Of a stretch of DNA of 24,655 nt, positions 10,184 to 19,750 are shown in pieces. A program made the translations under genes and the position numbers. Position 1 is the first letter of the stretch; each line of letters starts with the position of its first letter. Below the pieces are notes generated by a model. It did no database searches, was not told the origin of the DNA, and was given only the letters and a program-made list of their open reading frames with translations. The DNA is from Didymodactylos carnosus (Eukaryota; Rotifera; Eurotatoria; Philodinida; Philodinidae), in NCBI GenBank assembly GCA_905250885.1, contig CAJNOQ010002382.1, positions 1 through 24,655 on the forward strand, in the 5' to 3' direction.

Positions 10184-11170
10184 CACAGTGGGCAATTTTG
10201 GCTAGAGCAGGCGGACATTTGGTATTAAAAGCGATTGAAGTCTTCAGAAAATTATCTGTATAGGTTTCAAATGCGCTCTTTCTAAAAAAGTGGTTTTCGC
10301 AGTTTCAGAAGGGTTCTGAAGAGGTTTTGTGGAGATCCTGTCTCCTACACACCGTTTCAGATCATGCTCCTACACACCGTTTTTGAAGATTGCCGAGCCT
10401 TTTTCTGAGACCGGAGCATACGACAGCCTATATAACAAAATTTCAGGAGCCTAATGACTGCTGTTAAAGCATTTTTGAAAATTAATTGAAAATTCCGCAG
10501 GCTAAGGTTTTTCAGAGATAAGATTTTTGAAAAATGCTAGATCGATGCACAAAATTTTCAAAATATACTTCATTCGATGCAGTTTTTCACGCTGATTCTA
10601 AATATCACCTTATTTTGCGCAAAAAGTGTTTTTAAGATGAGAAAAACATCGAAATATCAAAAATCTCTTAAGGATTTTAGAAAATCTGGAACTCGACTTA
10701 GAAAACACATCGCATCATATCGCATGCAATATAGATAGAGTAGGTCCTGATGAACATTCACATGTAATTGGAAGTTATCTACTACCTCAACTATCATTAG
10801 CGTTTACACTACACCGAGGTACGCTCCAACCGTATTGAAATTTAGGTTCCGTTTAATTATTTTTGAAGCAAAGAAGATGTGAAATGGTAACCTTCTGGTA
10901 TGAGAAGATGAGCTAGGATGTAGTGATTCCAAATATGTTCTTTAGATAGTTTAAATGTGCACGACTGATGACAGAATCAACTTTTTGTATAGATGTATTG
11001 TATTCCATGGTGTTTTTCTGACTGTTCGTTCTACTAGAAGCACATTATTTCAAACTGATCTTTATACACCATTCGATAGGCCTTTTAATGAAGTATGTTC
11101 TACACTATTTGTATTTGATAAAGCGCACTTTCGATTTTTTTCTCAAATGTCCGCCTGAATACCCACTGTG
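10184..11170. mobile_element. 987-bp non-autonomous element with CACAGTG ends (Transib-like)
   Basis: The left end at 10184 is CACAGTGGG and the right end at 11170 is its complement, CCCACTGTG. An inner block AGGCGGACATTTG occurs at both ends (10209-10221, and inverted at 11144-11156) but at different distances from the terminus: 25 versus 14 bases. Flanks are CCGTT (10179-10183) and TCGTT (11171-11175), a 5-bp target duplication with one mismatch. CACAGTG ends with a 5-bp duplication are characteristic of Transib transposons, and the right end also has an A-run (AAAAAAATC) 22 bases inside the heptamer. The interior shows no transposase. A plus-strand open frame at 10955-11158 has no recognised motif. 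The superfamily call is an inference from ends only. Confidence 0.5.
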
Positions 11171-11264
11171 TCGTTCGGGTACAGGATAAATAAAGAGATC
11201 ACGAAACGGCACGAAGTTCTGTCATTGATAGTTGGTGGCTTAGTCAGTATTTTTCGGAATAGCA

Positions 11265-11690
11265 TCTTATGTCGGTTGTTCACGAAAAGGGTGGGAAAGG
11301 AAGCTTTAGAATCCTAGCTTTCTGGTGTGACATGGAAAGGAAAGATTTTCAAGTCGAAATCTGTTGCTGTTAGCTCTTTAAATTTGCATATCATCGACAG
11401 AAAAATGGAGTTCATTTACAGTTGCGGAAAAGTGCTTTTTCGTATTCAGTATACTCGATAACACTGAAGATTTTCTATTTTTGATGAGGGATACCTGCCA
11501 AAAGTTTAGAAAAGGTTTTTAAACCAATATTATTTTCCCATGCAAATGTTTTTTCTCCATTTTGTTTAAAAAGTTTCCTGAACTTTTGGCAGTATTTCAC
11601 ATCAAAAATAGAAAATATTCGGTGCTATTGAGTATGCTGAACACGAAAAAGCACTTTTCCGCAACTCTCAATGAATTTCATTTTTTTTCT
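11265..11690. repeat. Palindromic repeat family, copy 2
   Basis: The palindrome spans about 11400-11690. The left arm has GCGGAAAAGTGCTTTTTCGT and the right arm is its imperfect reverse complement. The unit, including a flank from about 11265 (CATGGAAAGGAA...AGCTCTTTAAA), matches the reverse complement of 3019-3500. The two copies share about 400 bp with many substitutions, so insertion is old. Confidence 0.75.
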
Positions 11691-13049
11691 TTACGTTGAA
11701 ATGAAATAATTGTTTGTGCACTTTCTTCTCTTTGTATAATTATATTCTTTAGTCTGTCAACAAAAAGAAACACTGTGATATAAACTGAAAGAATAAAAAG
11801 AAGGGTACAGTCTTGGGAAGTTCTAAACAGAGTCGTCACCTGAGTTGCCATAATCAACACGCTTTTCCGACTTTTCAGCATGAGTATAGCGCCTTAGGCG
11901 GCAACCCTGGTTATATGTCTATGAAACACGCAATAAGACAACGCGATAAATTTATTTTCTAATAAAAAATATCTTTAGTTTTTCGGGATTCTGTAAAAAA
12001 GAAAGAATTTAAAACTTTATTAATTTTAAGTTGTAAACTGTATTTTCCATAACAATTTTCTTATTTTCTAGAATAATCATAATGTCGAATGCTGATTACG
12101 ATAGTAAATCAAATAAATGTAATACGAATAAATCGGAATGCGTTGGTAACAAAGCAGAAGTATAGGCGACACTATTTTGTACTTTTATCCGAAAATAAAG
12201 CATTTAGAAGCTTAATTTTTTTGTCAGTGCGTACGATTTTGCTTTTGCCGTACATATTGACAAAAAAGTCTTATTATCCTAAGTTTATTCAACTATGGAA
12301 CGTTTGTTGTTGATCTTTTATTTAACTCTCGCTGGCTCATTTTTTACGACTGCTACAATCTTTTTAAAAGGCAATTAAATACGATTTGCAGAGAATATTT
12401 TGGACTTTGCTTTGATAAAAAGAATGTTTCAAAAAATCAATCTTCTCAGGACAAAGTTCATTTTATTATTATAACGCTGTGTTACAGATCTTTTTCAACA
12501 TTTCTTTCAATATTTTTTTTTAACCTATGTAAGGCTAAAATAAAATTAAAAAATGGCATTAAGACACCCGAAAATTTTTCAAAAGGCAGCACGTTGGCAA
12601 AAAATCGTTTGTTCTACAAAGAATTCTTTCGAACGTCTGATATTACAAACAAATAATACACTTTGTAAAGAATTTAATTCTCTACACTGGCAAAAGTCTG
12701 TGTTCTTCAGAAAACAAAAAAATGATCTTCATTTGTCCCGTATAGAGATCATATATGCGTTCTCCAAAGATTTACAGAACAAGAATCTTCAGTTTTCTGA
12801 AAAACAAAAGTGTTGTTCTTCAGAAAACAGGTTTTTCAAAAACTTCCAAAAAACTGAAGAATTAGTCTCTGAAGAACACAGACGATGAAGATCACACCTT
12901 CTGGAAAATACAAGAGTTGTTCGTCAGATTTTTGTGTTTTGGAAGTCAAAATACCCATATCCTAGCATTTTTTTATACTCTTAGGATATAGTAACGTTTA
13001 TCCATACTAGTTTTTTCTCTCTTTTTCTTATACGTCTATTCACCCAATC
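11691..13049. other. AT-rich intergenic stretch with a TTCTTCAGAAAAC-rich patch
   Basis: No gene recognised. At about 12690-12900 the words CTTCAGAAAAC, CTTCAGTTTTCTGAAAAAC and AAAACTGAAGAA recur in both orientations, which creates an apparent 111-codon plus-strand frame at 12553-12888. The repetition argues for a degenerate palindromic element rather than a gene. GCGCCTTAGGCGGCAACC near 11890 is locally GC-rich and may be an element terminus. Confidence 0.45.
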
Positions 13050-13054
13050 AATTG

Positions 13055-13440
13055 TTCGAGGGGTACTTCCAGTGCTCGGAAATATGCTCTGGATGGATCG
13101 TCGCAGAGGGCTTGAGCCCCCGGAAAATGGCATTTCGGATCCTCGATATAAGCTTTCGAGAGGTATTTCCGAGCCCTCGTCGCACCCTCGAGAGAGTGAG
13201 GGGTTGGAAGTCCCGAACATCGCACGTTTGCATGACGAGGGCTGGGAAGTTCCGAACATCTCTATCCGACGGCTCGAAATTTTTCTCAAGGGCTCGCTAG
13301 CTGTCTGAAATCCGAGGGCTTGTAATCGATACCCCGCGAAAGCTTATATCGAGGGTCCGAAGTGCCATTTTCCGGGGGCTCAAGCCCTCTGCGACGATCC
13401 ATCCAGAGCATATTTCGAGGGCCTATTTTCGAGTACCCGC
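13055..13440. repeat. GC-rich palindromic element, arms about 85-95 bp
   Basis: The left arm (about 13060-13158) and right arm (about 13345-13440) are near-perfect reverse complements over AATATGCTCTGGATGGATCG, the AGAGGGCTTGAGCCCCCGG block and GATATAAGCTTTCG. The centre has two direct copies of GGAAGTCCCGAACATC / GGAAGTTCCGAACATC and repeated CGAGGGC words. GC content is far above the flanks. The several overlapping open frames on both strands are a by-product of scarce stop codons in GC-rich palindromic DNA, so no gene is called. Confidence 0.8.
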
Positions 13441-14817
13441 CGCCCCTCTCAAACGACTTTTTTCATCGGCATGGGCATGTACAAATAAAAGCATCTATTG
13501 TTCACCGAGGGTCTTAGATTCTTTTCCCTAGAGAATCACAATATGAAATTACTAGGTTTCATAAAAACATATTTTTATGCTGTTGCATGCAATAACTTTG
13601 AATCTTCACTAGTCGACATTCGTCTTAACTTGAATAAGAGTAACATCATTGTCGAAAAAGAGTTTTCGATCTATTTCATTGGAATTTTTAACTTATATTT
13701 GATGTTTCTGTAGAAAATCATCTCCTTTTGAAATCAGACATTCGTGTTCGATGATATGATTTACTTATTTGTATTGAAAATTATCGAATGTCAACTGAAC
13801 TTTATTATTGATCATCTCTTTTCCTTTTGTTGTATTAATATACTTTATCAAAATAATGAGAATAGCTGAAGGTCAATAAACATGTAAAAGTATACGATCT
13901 GTTTTGATTTCGTAACATACCCAAGGGTGTAGACAATTGAGCATAATATAATATACTAACATCTATTTATTATATGTTGAACTGATAATGAATAATTAAT
14001 CATCCACACATTTAAATCAATAGAATAGAAAGAAAGAACATATCATTATTTGATCTAATGGAATATAGTGTAACATTTGGATCTCGTTACTACATCTTTC
14101 ACCTTCACAAGGTCTTATTCAATAAAAATATTCTGTTTATTCACTATAAATACTTTTAACTGATTAATTACAACACACGCACTCTCTCTTTATTTGAAAC
14201 AATCGTATGTATACAGTCGTTTGAACAACGGTATGATAGAATGATAAAGAAAGACAAAAATATTATTCTATCAATTGATATTGGTGAAGGAAGGAGCACC
14301 TATCGTTAAGGTATTTAGACTAAGAGATGATAATCCATTAACAATTTGTAAAATTTTAGTTTTCTTAATTCAGATGCTAATCCTCTTTTATCTTTACTAT
14401 CTTTGATGGACAATCGATATCGGCAGTACTTTGGAGTCAGGCTCTGATTCTATCAGTAAAGTAGTAGAAATTGAGCATATATCTACAATTTTTAACCACT
14501 TTTTCTCTTATAAATAACCCACGCTATATGAACTATGCAAGTCCATCTATTTTAAAGGTGAAGACATGAACTTCTACTTGTCTGATAAGACAATATGTAT
14601 ATATATATATTTATTAAAATATTCATGGAATATACGTGTTCTTATCAATGAAAAAAAATAGTGAATGATGATTGAGCTATACTTCCATCATCAAAAAGTC
14701 AATAAAAAATATACAAAACGCTTTCTCTTTATATATATGCACGTATAAATAACAAATGATATATAGAAAAACAATTTATGGACGTTTTTTAAAGAGAAGT
14801 AAGTTAGTTAGTTGCAT
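13441..14817. other. AT-rich intergenic stretch
   Basis: No gene, RNA gene or element recognised. It contains low-complexity AT dinucleotide runs (for example near 14597-14615) and a chance 71-codon frame at 13498-13713. Confidence 0.55.
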
Positions 14818-14978
14818 CTAATTTTCGACGAGAATACGTGATTGAAGTCCATCGTACGTAGCTTCAAAATGGTAGAGTTCTATGTTGAGCAGGATAAAAG
14901 AAATCAACTCTTTGTGCAACAAATCAAATTTATATTTTTCCAGGACTGTTATATTGGTCACGATGACCTTCCCATTCA
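14818..14978 (-). CDS. Possible terminal exon, unidentified
   Basis: After a TTCTTTAG acceptor, the minus strand reads about 53 codons to a TAG stop, with coding-like composition: VNGKVIVTNITVLEKYKF then DLLHKELISFILLNIELYHF, ending SRILVEN. The amphipathic, Leu/Glu/Lys-rich pattern suggests a helix. Upstream minus-strand candidates for earlier exons (around 15010-15045 and 15090-15125, with CAG/GTGAAA-like donor and ATATACAG acceptor) are not phase-consistent in every combination, so the rest of the gene is unresolved. It may instead be a remnant. Confidence 0.3.
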
Positions 14979-15767
14979 CTAAAGAATTTGATATAAAAGA
15001 TTTGAAATTATACCATAATAATAATTTAAAGCATTCTTCTTCCAACTGTATATGAGAGAGATTGTTAATCCTACTATTATTTCACCTGAGCGTATGAGAA
15101 AATACCTTCATCCTCCGCCCACATGGAAGTGTAAACTTTCAAAAAAAGAAAATTCATCATCATTTAACAACAAAAAAAAAAGAGAAAGAAAACATATTGG
15201 GCTATGTAAAATACACACGAACGGGAAACAGCATCACTTCAAGTACACGCCCGTGCATATACACAAAAATCAAAGAAAAGGAGTATACAGAGAAGAAGAA
15301 AAGATTTAACATGGTTGTAAAAATCAAAAAAGCATGCCGAAAAAATGTTGTTGAATGACATTTTTCGTGTCTTATTCACCTTGATAAACGTAATTGAGAT
15401 ATCTAAACGAAAATGAAAAATGTATATAGGATCCAATTTGTAGTTAGAAAATGAAGAACATGATCCACATTATTTCGTTTATGTAATGTCTATGTACACA
15501 TCGGATTGGCATCGATTCTAAGACAAAATATCAAAACAGAACAAAACATGCCGCCATTGGGTGAAAAGTAAGTTACACGTTTTTCAGAGTTTGATGTACG
15601 AAAACCGTTTCATTAAACAAAATCACGAATCTGGAGATAATTTTGGAAGAAGAAATTTTAAAACACTTTTTACCATCTTCTATGAATCATGCAACTCTGT
15701 GCTATGTTAAGTTTTCATTCTTTTAGTGAAGAATATCATTATCTTCATGAAATCTGAAACTCGACTT
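14979..15767. other. Intergenic stretch, possible upstream exons only
   Basis: Apart from the weak minus-strand exon candidates near 15010-15125, I see no gene. Poly-A tracts at about 15140-15190 and A-rich sequence to 15300 produce spurious lysine-rich frames. Confidence 0.45.
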
Positions 15768-15873
15768 GATACAATTTTAATTCAGTTTAGTTTTACAACC
15801 GCTTATCAGTTACTGTTTTAGTCTCTAGTAACTGATAAGCGGTTGTAAAATTAAACTAAATTAAAATTGTATC
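15768..15873. repeat. Near-perfect hairpin, 47-bp arms and 12-nt loop
   Basis: 15768-15814 and 15827-15873 are reverse complements except at two positions (a C/T and a G/A difference). The ends are GATACAATTTTAATT and the apex stem is ACCGCTTATCAGTTACT. No coding sequence is involved. It is probably a short MITE or its remnant; the small number of mismatches suggests recent formation or selection for pairing. Confidence 0.9.
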
Positions 15874-16064
15874 ATTATTTCTGTTATCCGAAATTTCTTA
15901 CTAATAAAAGAGCTTCTGATAAGTTATATTATAAAAATTTCTTCTTTACAAGGTTTAAAATAATTTGTTTTTGTATTAGAGGGAGAAGGAAAGCATCACT
16001 ACTTTTCAGCTATGTTAACAGTTGGCTGATGCAAGGTAACAATTTTGTAGCCCACATGAGCATA

Positions 16065-16178
16065 ATGGCGGATTTAGGGGGCGGCGGAAGAAGCTGCAGT
16101 CCTTGGATGGATCTTGAAGGACCTCTTTTTTTCTAAAAAGGTATCATTCTCTAGAAAATCCTGGATCCGCCACCACTG
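16065..16178. mobile_element. Short element with GGCGGATCCAGG-type inverted ends
   Basis: The left end reads ATGGCGGATTTAGG and the right end, reverse-complemented, CAGTGGTGGCGGATCCAGGA. GTGGCGGATCCAGG-like termini are common on animal hAT-type MITEs. I could not define a target-site duplication, and the left end lacks the CAG start, so the copy is degenerate. Confidence 0.35.
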
Positions 16179-17172
16179 TTTCATCATGGTAATACCTGAC
16201 TATAAAAACGAAGTGTTAAACGCACAACTCAACTATTTTTTGTAACAAAAATGTAAATATGAAACGGAGACTAAAGCTATATACTCATGTTTTAAAAAAC
16301 TGTTAGTCAGACACGTTGTTCGCGATTGTGTAATAGACAGAATGAATGTTATTCGGACATATCTTTGCTTACGGTGATATACCATATTATTTGTACATAC
16401 AGACATAGATAGAGCATTTTTTTAATATCATTTTTTCTTCTTTATAACAAGTGGCATCAAATATGCATGCTGTCTGTATGATAGATTGTTTCTTTGTAGT
16501 CACAATTTCGTTTTCTTCGTTTTCAACATAAAAAACATCCATCACTATGTGAGAATACGTATCATACATAAAAAAGCATATTTTTAAAAAAAAAACTGCA
16601 CTAATAGAAACAGTTTGCTTTTCTAAAGTAAGAAAACCCATTACTATGTCAGGTGTTATGAAACAAACTGTATTCACTATAGATTACGATGTATTAAAAG
16701 CTCCAAATGGTTCGATTGAACAATGTTTCATTCGGCTTTAGATATAAACTTAGTTTTAACTTATATGCATAAAATGTGACCGAAGTCTCTCTGCATTGCA
16801 TAGAAACTTGTCATGGACCATATGAGCTTCGTTCTGATTGAATATAAGAAGCGCCCAAATCTTGTTTTTCAGTATCTTTTAGTCATCGTAGGAATTCTGT
16901 TCCGTTTATTTTTCTTTTGTTAGTAATCTGTTTATCATGCGTACAAAAGTAAATAGTCATAATGATAACAGGTAAACGACCATGACACATTCTCTAATTA
17001 AATATGTAACACGTTTGGAGAGAGAATTGAACATTTTTTGTTTGTAAAATGCAAAAACATACACACACACGAAGGTCATGGCCATGAACTAGGTTAAATA
17101 ATAAGTGGTTTAAGAACGTTAATCTTGTTTTTCTTTACAAATTTTTTCTTCATCTTTTTTTAAAGTAAACGA
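16179..17172. other. Intergenic stretch upstream of the Rab-like gene
   Basis: No gene is firmly supported. A minus-strand frame of 96 codons at 16387-16677 has no recognised motif. The last 50 bases before the Rab-like start are pyrimidine-rich (TTTTTCTTTACAAATTTTTT, then TTTAAAG), which could hold a weak splice acceptor. Confidence 0.45.
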
Positions 17173-18019
17173 ATGTCCAATGTTCAGCCATCGTTTGATG
17201 TGCAATATAAAGTGCTCTTATTAGGTGATACACTAGTAGGAAAAGTACGTGTGTTCTCCTTCTGGAACCTTATTCTGATTTATATGTTTTAAAACGTATA
17301 TTTAGACGTCTTTAAATCGATTTATAGCTAATAGAGATTTTCGTACAGATATATCGTCTACTGTGGGTAAGTATAAAGATTTTTAGTTCTCGATATTTAT
17401 TTAACAGTATGTTTAAACATTTTAGGAATTGATTTCATTAACAAAATAATTCCCGTTGAAAAATCTAAGATTAATTTACAAATATGGTATGAATCCACCA
17501 TTTCCGTCTCAAAAATACAAAACTTGTTGTTATATTTAGGGATACTGCTGGCCAAGAACGTTTTCGTTCAGTGAGTCGAGGCTATCTTGGCGCATCGAAA
17601 GCACTTATATTAATTTACGATGTAACGAATAGAAGTACGTTTGAAATAATCGATTATTGGAATCAATGTATTGAAAAAGTATAGTCTTTTTTGTAAAACT
17701 ATAAATGAAAACATGTCAAAGAAATTTAATTTTAGGCGGGATTAGATTTAGAACATCGTTATCTTGTTGCAAATAAAATTGATTTATCGGCAGAACGTGT
17801 TGTGGACGAAGAAACCGGTCATCGAGTAAGGAAACAAAAGGAACTTTCTTAATATGCGTCTCCGTCGTACTCTTGTATCGGTCTTATTTTTGTTGTCCGT
17901 TTTATTCGAAAACGCATTCTTTTTAGAGCGTGACCTGTGCAATAACTGTCGAAAAGACAAAAGGCAGGTCTTTTAATAAAACTACAAAGAAGATTTTAAA
18001 TTCAGAGTTTTTCATATGA
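17173..18019 (+). CDS. Rab-type small GTPase, apparently 3'-truncated
   Basis: Small GTP-binding switch of the Rab/Ras superfamily; Rabs direct vesicle traffic from the membrane surface to which a C-terminal prenyl group anchors them. Six exons are proposed: 17173-17244, 17306-17366, 17426-17486, 17540-17678, 17736-17825 and 17927-18019, in phase, giving about 171 residues (Rabs usually 200 or more). G1 reads GDTLVGKT, with Asp-Thr-Leu where most Rabs have Asp-Ser-Gly. G2 is the Thr in SSTVGIDF, G3 is WDTAGQERFRS, and G4 is ANKID. The first five exons are secure. The sixth (VEKTKGRSFNKTTKK...) only loosely fits the G5 SAK region and stops without the last helix, hypervariable tail or C-terminal cysteines. 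A TTAA-inserted element begins 35 bp downstream, so the real 3' end may be lost. I cannot name the Rab subfamily. Confidence 0.75.
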
Positions 18020-18053
18020 AGATGTCGTTTTAAAAAGCTCTTTTATAGGTTTT

Positions 18054-18943
18054 TTAACCCTTTGGCGACGGGAGACGTATATATACGTCCGGTCTTCCCA
18101 CTAGAGAGAAAATTATCTATACAATTTTGTTTGTTCGAAAACCGAATGTTAAGTATGCTGTTAGACCCAGCTTCGTCTGCTGATCTCAAATATGTTATTA
18201 CTTTTGCTTGAAAATATGATGGAAGTGAAAAGGGCGCAAAATAAGTGAAATGGCGAAAGTCAGAGGTAAATGTGTAATCTTTCTGATAAATGTTTCCCAT
18301 ACGCTTTTCGGAATCATAGATTTCTATGATTATTTTTCCATGATTATGATGTACATTGCATACAGATTCTATAGTATAAAGAGCGACCCTTAGTTCGCCA
18401 TCCTCACTCTTTTACGTATGTTTCACTCGTGGGTGCTCGTTCTCAATGAATTTTCAGAAGCACACAATAGTTAACCTTCATACTTTGACTAGATAATCTA
18501 CGGACACTGTAAAGACTATGATGCGAATTTGAAATCAAAATGATGCTCCTAGACTGAGTTGTGAATTTTTTTTCGCAAAAGAGCTCGAATTTTCAACAAA
18601 AAAACCGCGAACCTCGCTCGTAAAATAGCTGTATTTCATTGACTACTAACTCCCAACTCACAAAATTCATATCGTAGATAGAGTAGAGTCAAAGCTACAT
18701 ATCAGTAAAAAAGAAAAGTTTTCATCTTTCTTAGATGAGGAGCTATTGCTATTTTACGGAAAAGAATAAATCACTTATACTCACGAACCATCTAGTAAAA
18801 GAGACCCACACTTGGCGGATGATCAGCATTCGGTAAGCGCTACGCCCACACAAAATTAGAAGTCACTAGCTGTTACGATTTTTGAGTTATAGGAGTGTCG
18901 CTACATTTGCCTATATATGGGCTTCCCGTCGCCAATGGGTTAA
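18054..18943. mobile_element. piggyBac-like MITE (882 bp plus TTAA on both sides)
   Basis: TTAA at 18054-18057 and 18940-18943 flank terminal inverted repeats. The left end is CCCTTTGGCGACGGGA and the right end, reverse-complemented, is CCCATTGGCGACGGGA, each followed by a TATATA-containing stretch. CCC ends inserted in TTAA are the hallmark of the piggyBac superfamily, whose transposase cuts and rejoins at TTAA. The interior has no long open frame and no DDD transposase, so the copy is non-autonomous. It lies between the 3' end of the Rab-like gene and the ISL2EU remnant, whose coding frame runs up to the right TTAA. Confidence 0.85.
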
Positions 18944-19562
18944 GTCTGGTCTTTGCTTCCAAACTTTGACAACATACTGTCCATCTGCAGAAAGGCGCTC
19001 AATAGTATATGATTTCGCCTGTGTCAGCTGAAAGATACTTGCAAAAAAAATAATATTTTTTAGGCGCATAGGGAATTCTTTTTCGAGAAACTCACCTAAC
19101 GTCAAATCATTCAACTGCTTCATTAAGAGCAAGGGAAAATCACTTAGAGCACCAAAAGCATCTAGTTGCTCCATTGCGACAGGTTTTTCTGATTTTTCTT
19201 TGAGTTTTGCAACAAAATTGCCCAGTTAATTTGTCCTATCTCGTAACTCGTTCATTTTTTGTGTTAACTTCAGGTCTTTGGTTATGGATTTAATAAAAGG
19301 AGCTCCATAAGCACAAACTATTGCAAAAAGATCTCCCACGGTTTTCAGAAGCGAATTAGGTAGAGTTTTGTCAAACAAACGCCACTGTTTTATACGTCCG
19401 TTTATACTCTCAACAACCCATCTAATTTTCGTAACTATACGTGTTTCGTTAGCTGTTGCAGTGTCAAATTGTTTGGTTCCTTTTGACAGAAAAGCAGGCA
19501 TGTACGTTTGATAGCCCAAAAAAATGCAAATAATCCAAAGCATCTTTAAAACCCCTATCAAT
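18944..19562 (-). pseudogene. ISL2EU-type DDE transposase core, broken
   Basis: Remnant of a DDE_Tnp_4-class transposase read on the minus strand. It starts at IDRGFKDALDYL, whose Asp fits the second catalytic position of the family. GYQTYMPAFLSKGTKQF and TRIVTKIRWVVESINGRIKQ follow, the latter the conserved RxVTKxRWVVE block with the presumed catalytic Glu. Then come LLKTVGDLFAIVCAYGAPF and the C-terminal QYVVKVWKQRPDL. Two lesions are visible: a seven-T run just after DYLH (plus-strand A's near 19517-19523), where six would keep the frame, and an in-frame TAA near 19226 followed by continuing similarity. Similarity stops at the right TTAA of the piggyBac-like MITE. The N-terminal part with the first catalytic Asp is absent. 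The family assignment is from motif memory. Confidence 0.75.
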
Positions 19563-19564
19563 GC

Positions 19565-19750
19565 TGTGCTCATTGTGCGTCGATCATTTCGTATTTAGCA
19601 TACGCTCGCAAGCATCCACAAGAGCATCAGCAAGGTTCCTCGACCTTCTTAGAATCTCTGTCGGACGTTGCTGATTATTCAGATATCTCCGACGACAGTG
19701 ACCCTGATACAGATTCTGACGATGATAATACGTTTTACGACCTTGCGTGA
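19565..19750 (+). pseudogene. C-terminal tail of the same transposase type, opposite strand
   Basis: The plus strand opens directly at CAHCASIISYLAYARK, matching the end of the SWIM-type zinc finger (CxH) and following helix that close ISL2EU transposases. An acidic tail (SDISDDSDPDTDSDDDN) follows, ending DLA and TGA at 19748-19750. AATAAA lies shortly downstream near 19786. It abuts the minus-strand core within a few bases. The simplest reading is that one transposase copy was split by an inversion with one breakpoint at about 19562-19565. The tail has no start of its own. Confidence 0.65.

Noticed and set aside
12553..12888. 111-codon plus-strand open frame
   Set aside because: The DNA is built of repeated CTTCAGAAAAC / GTTTTCTGAAG words, the peptide lacks any motif, and composition follows the repeats.
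13040..13308. Five overlapping open frames on both strands in the GC-rich palindrome
   Set aside because: They arise from scarce stop codons in GC-rich inverted-repeat DNA; no motif, and the frames mirror each other across arms.
16387..16677. 96-codon minus-strand open frame
   Set aside because: No recognised domain, no splice or neighbour support; left as non-coding with low certainty.
18043..18300. 85-codon minus-strand open frame at the left end of the MITE
   Set aside because: It crosses the MITE terminus and TTAA into host DNA and resembles no piggyBac transposase segment.
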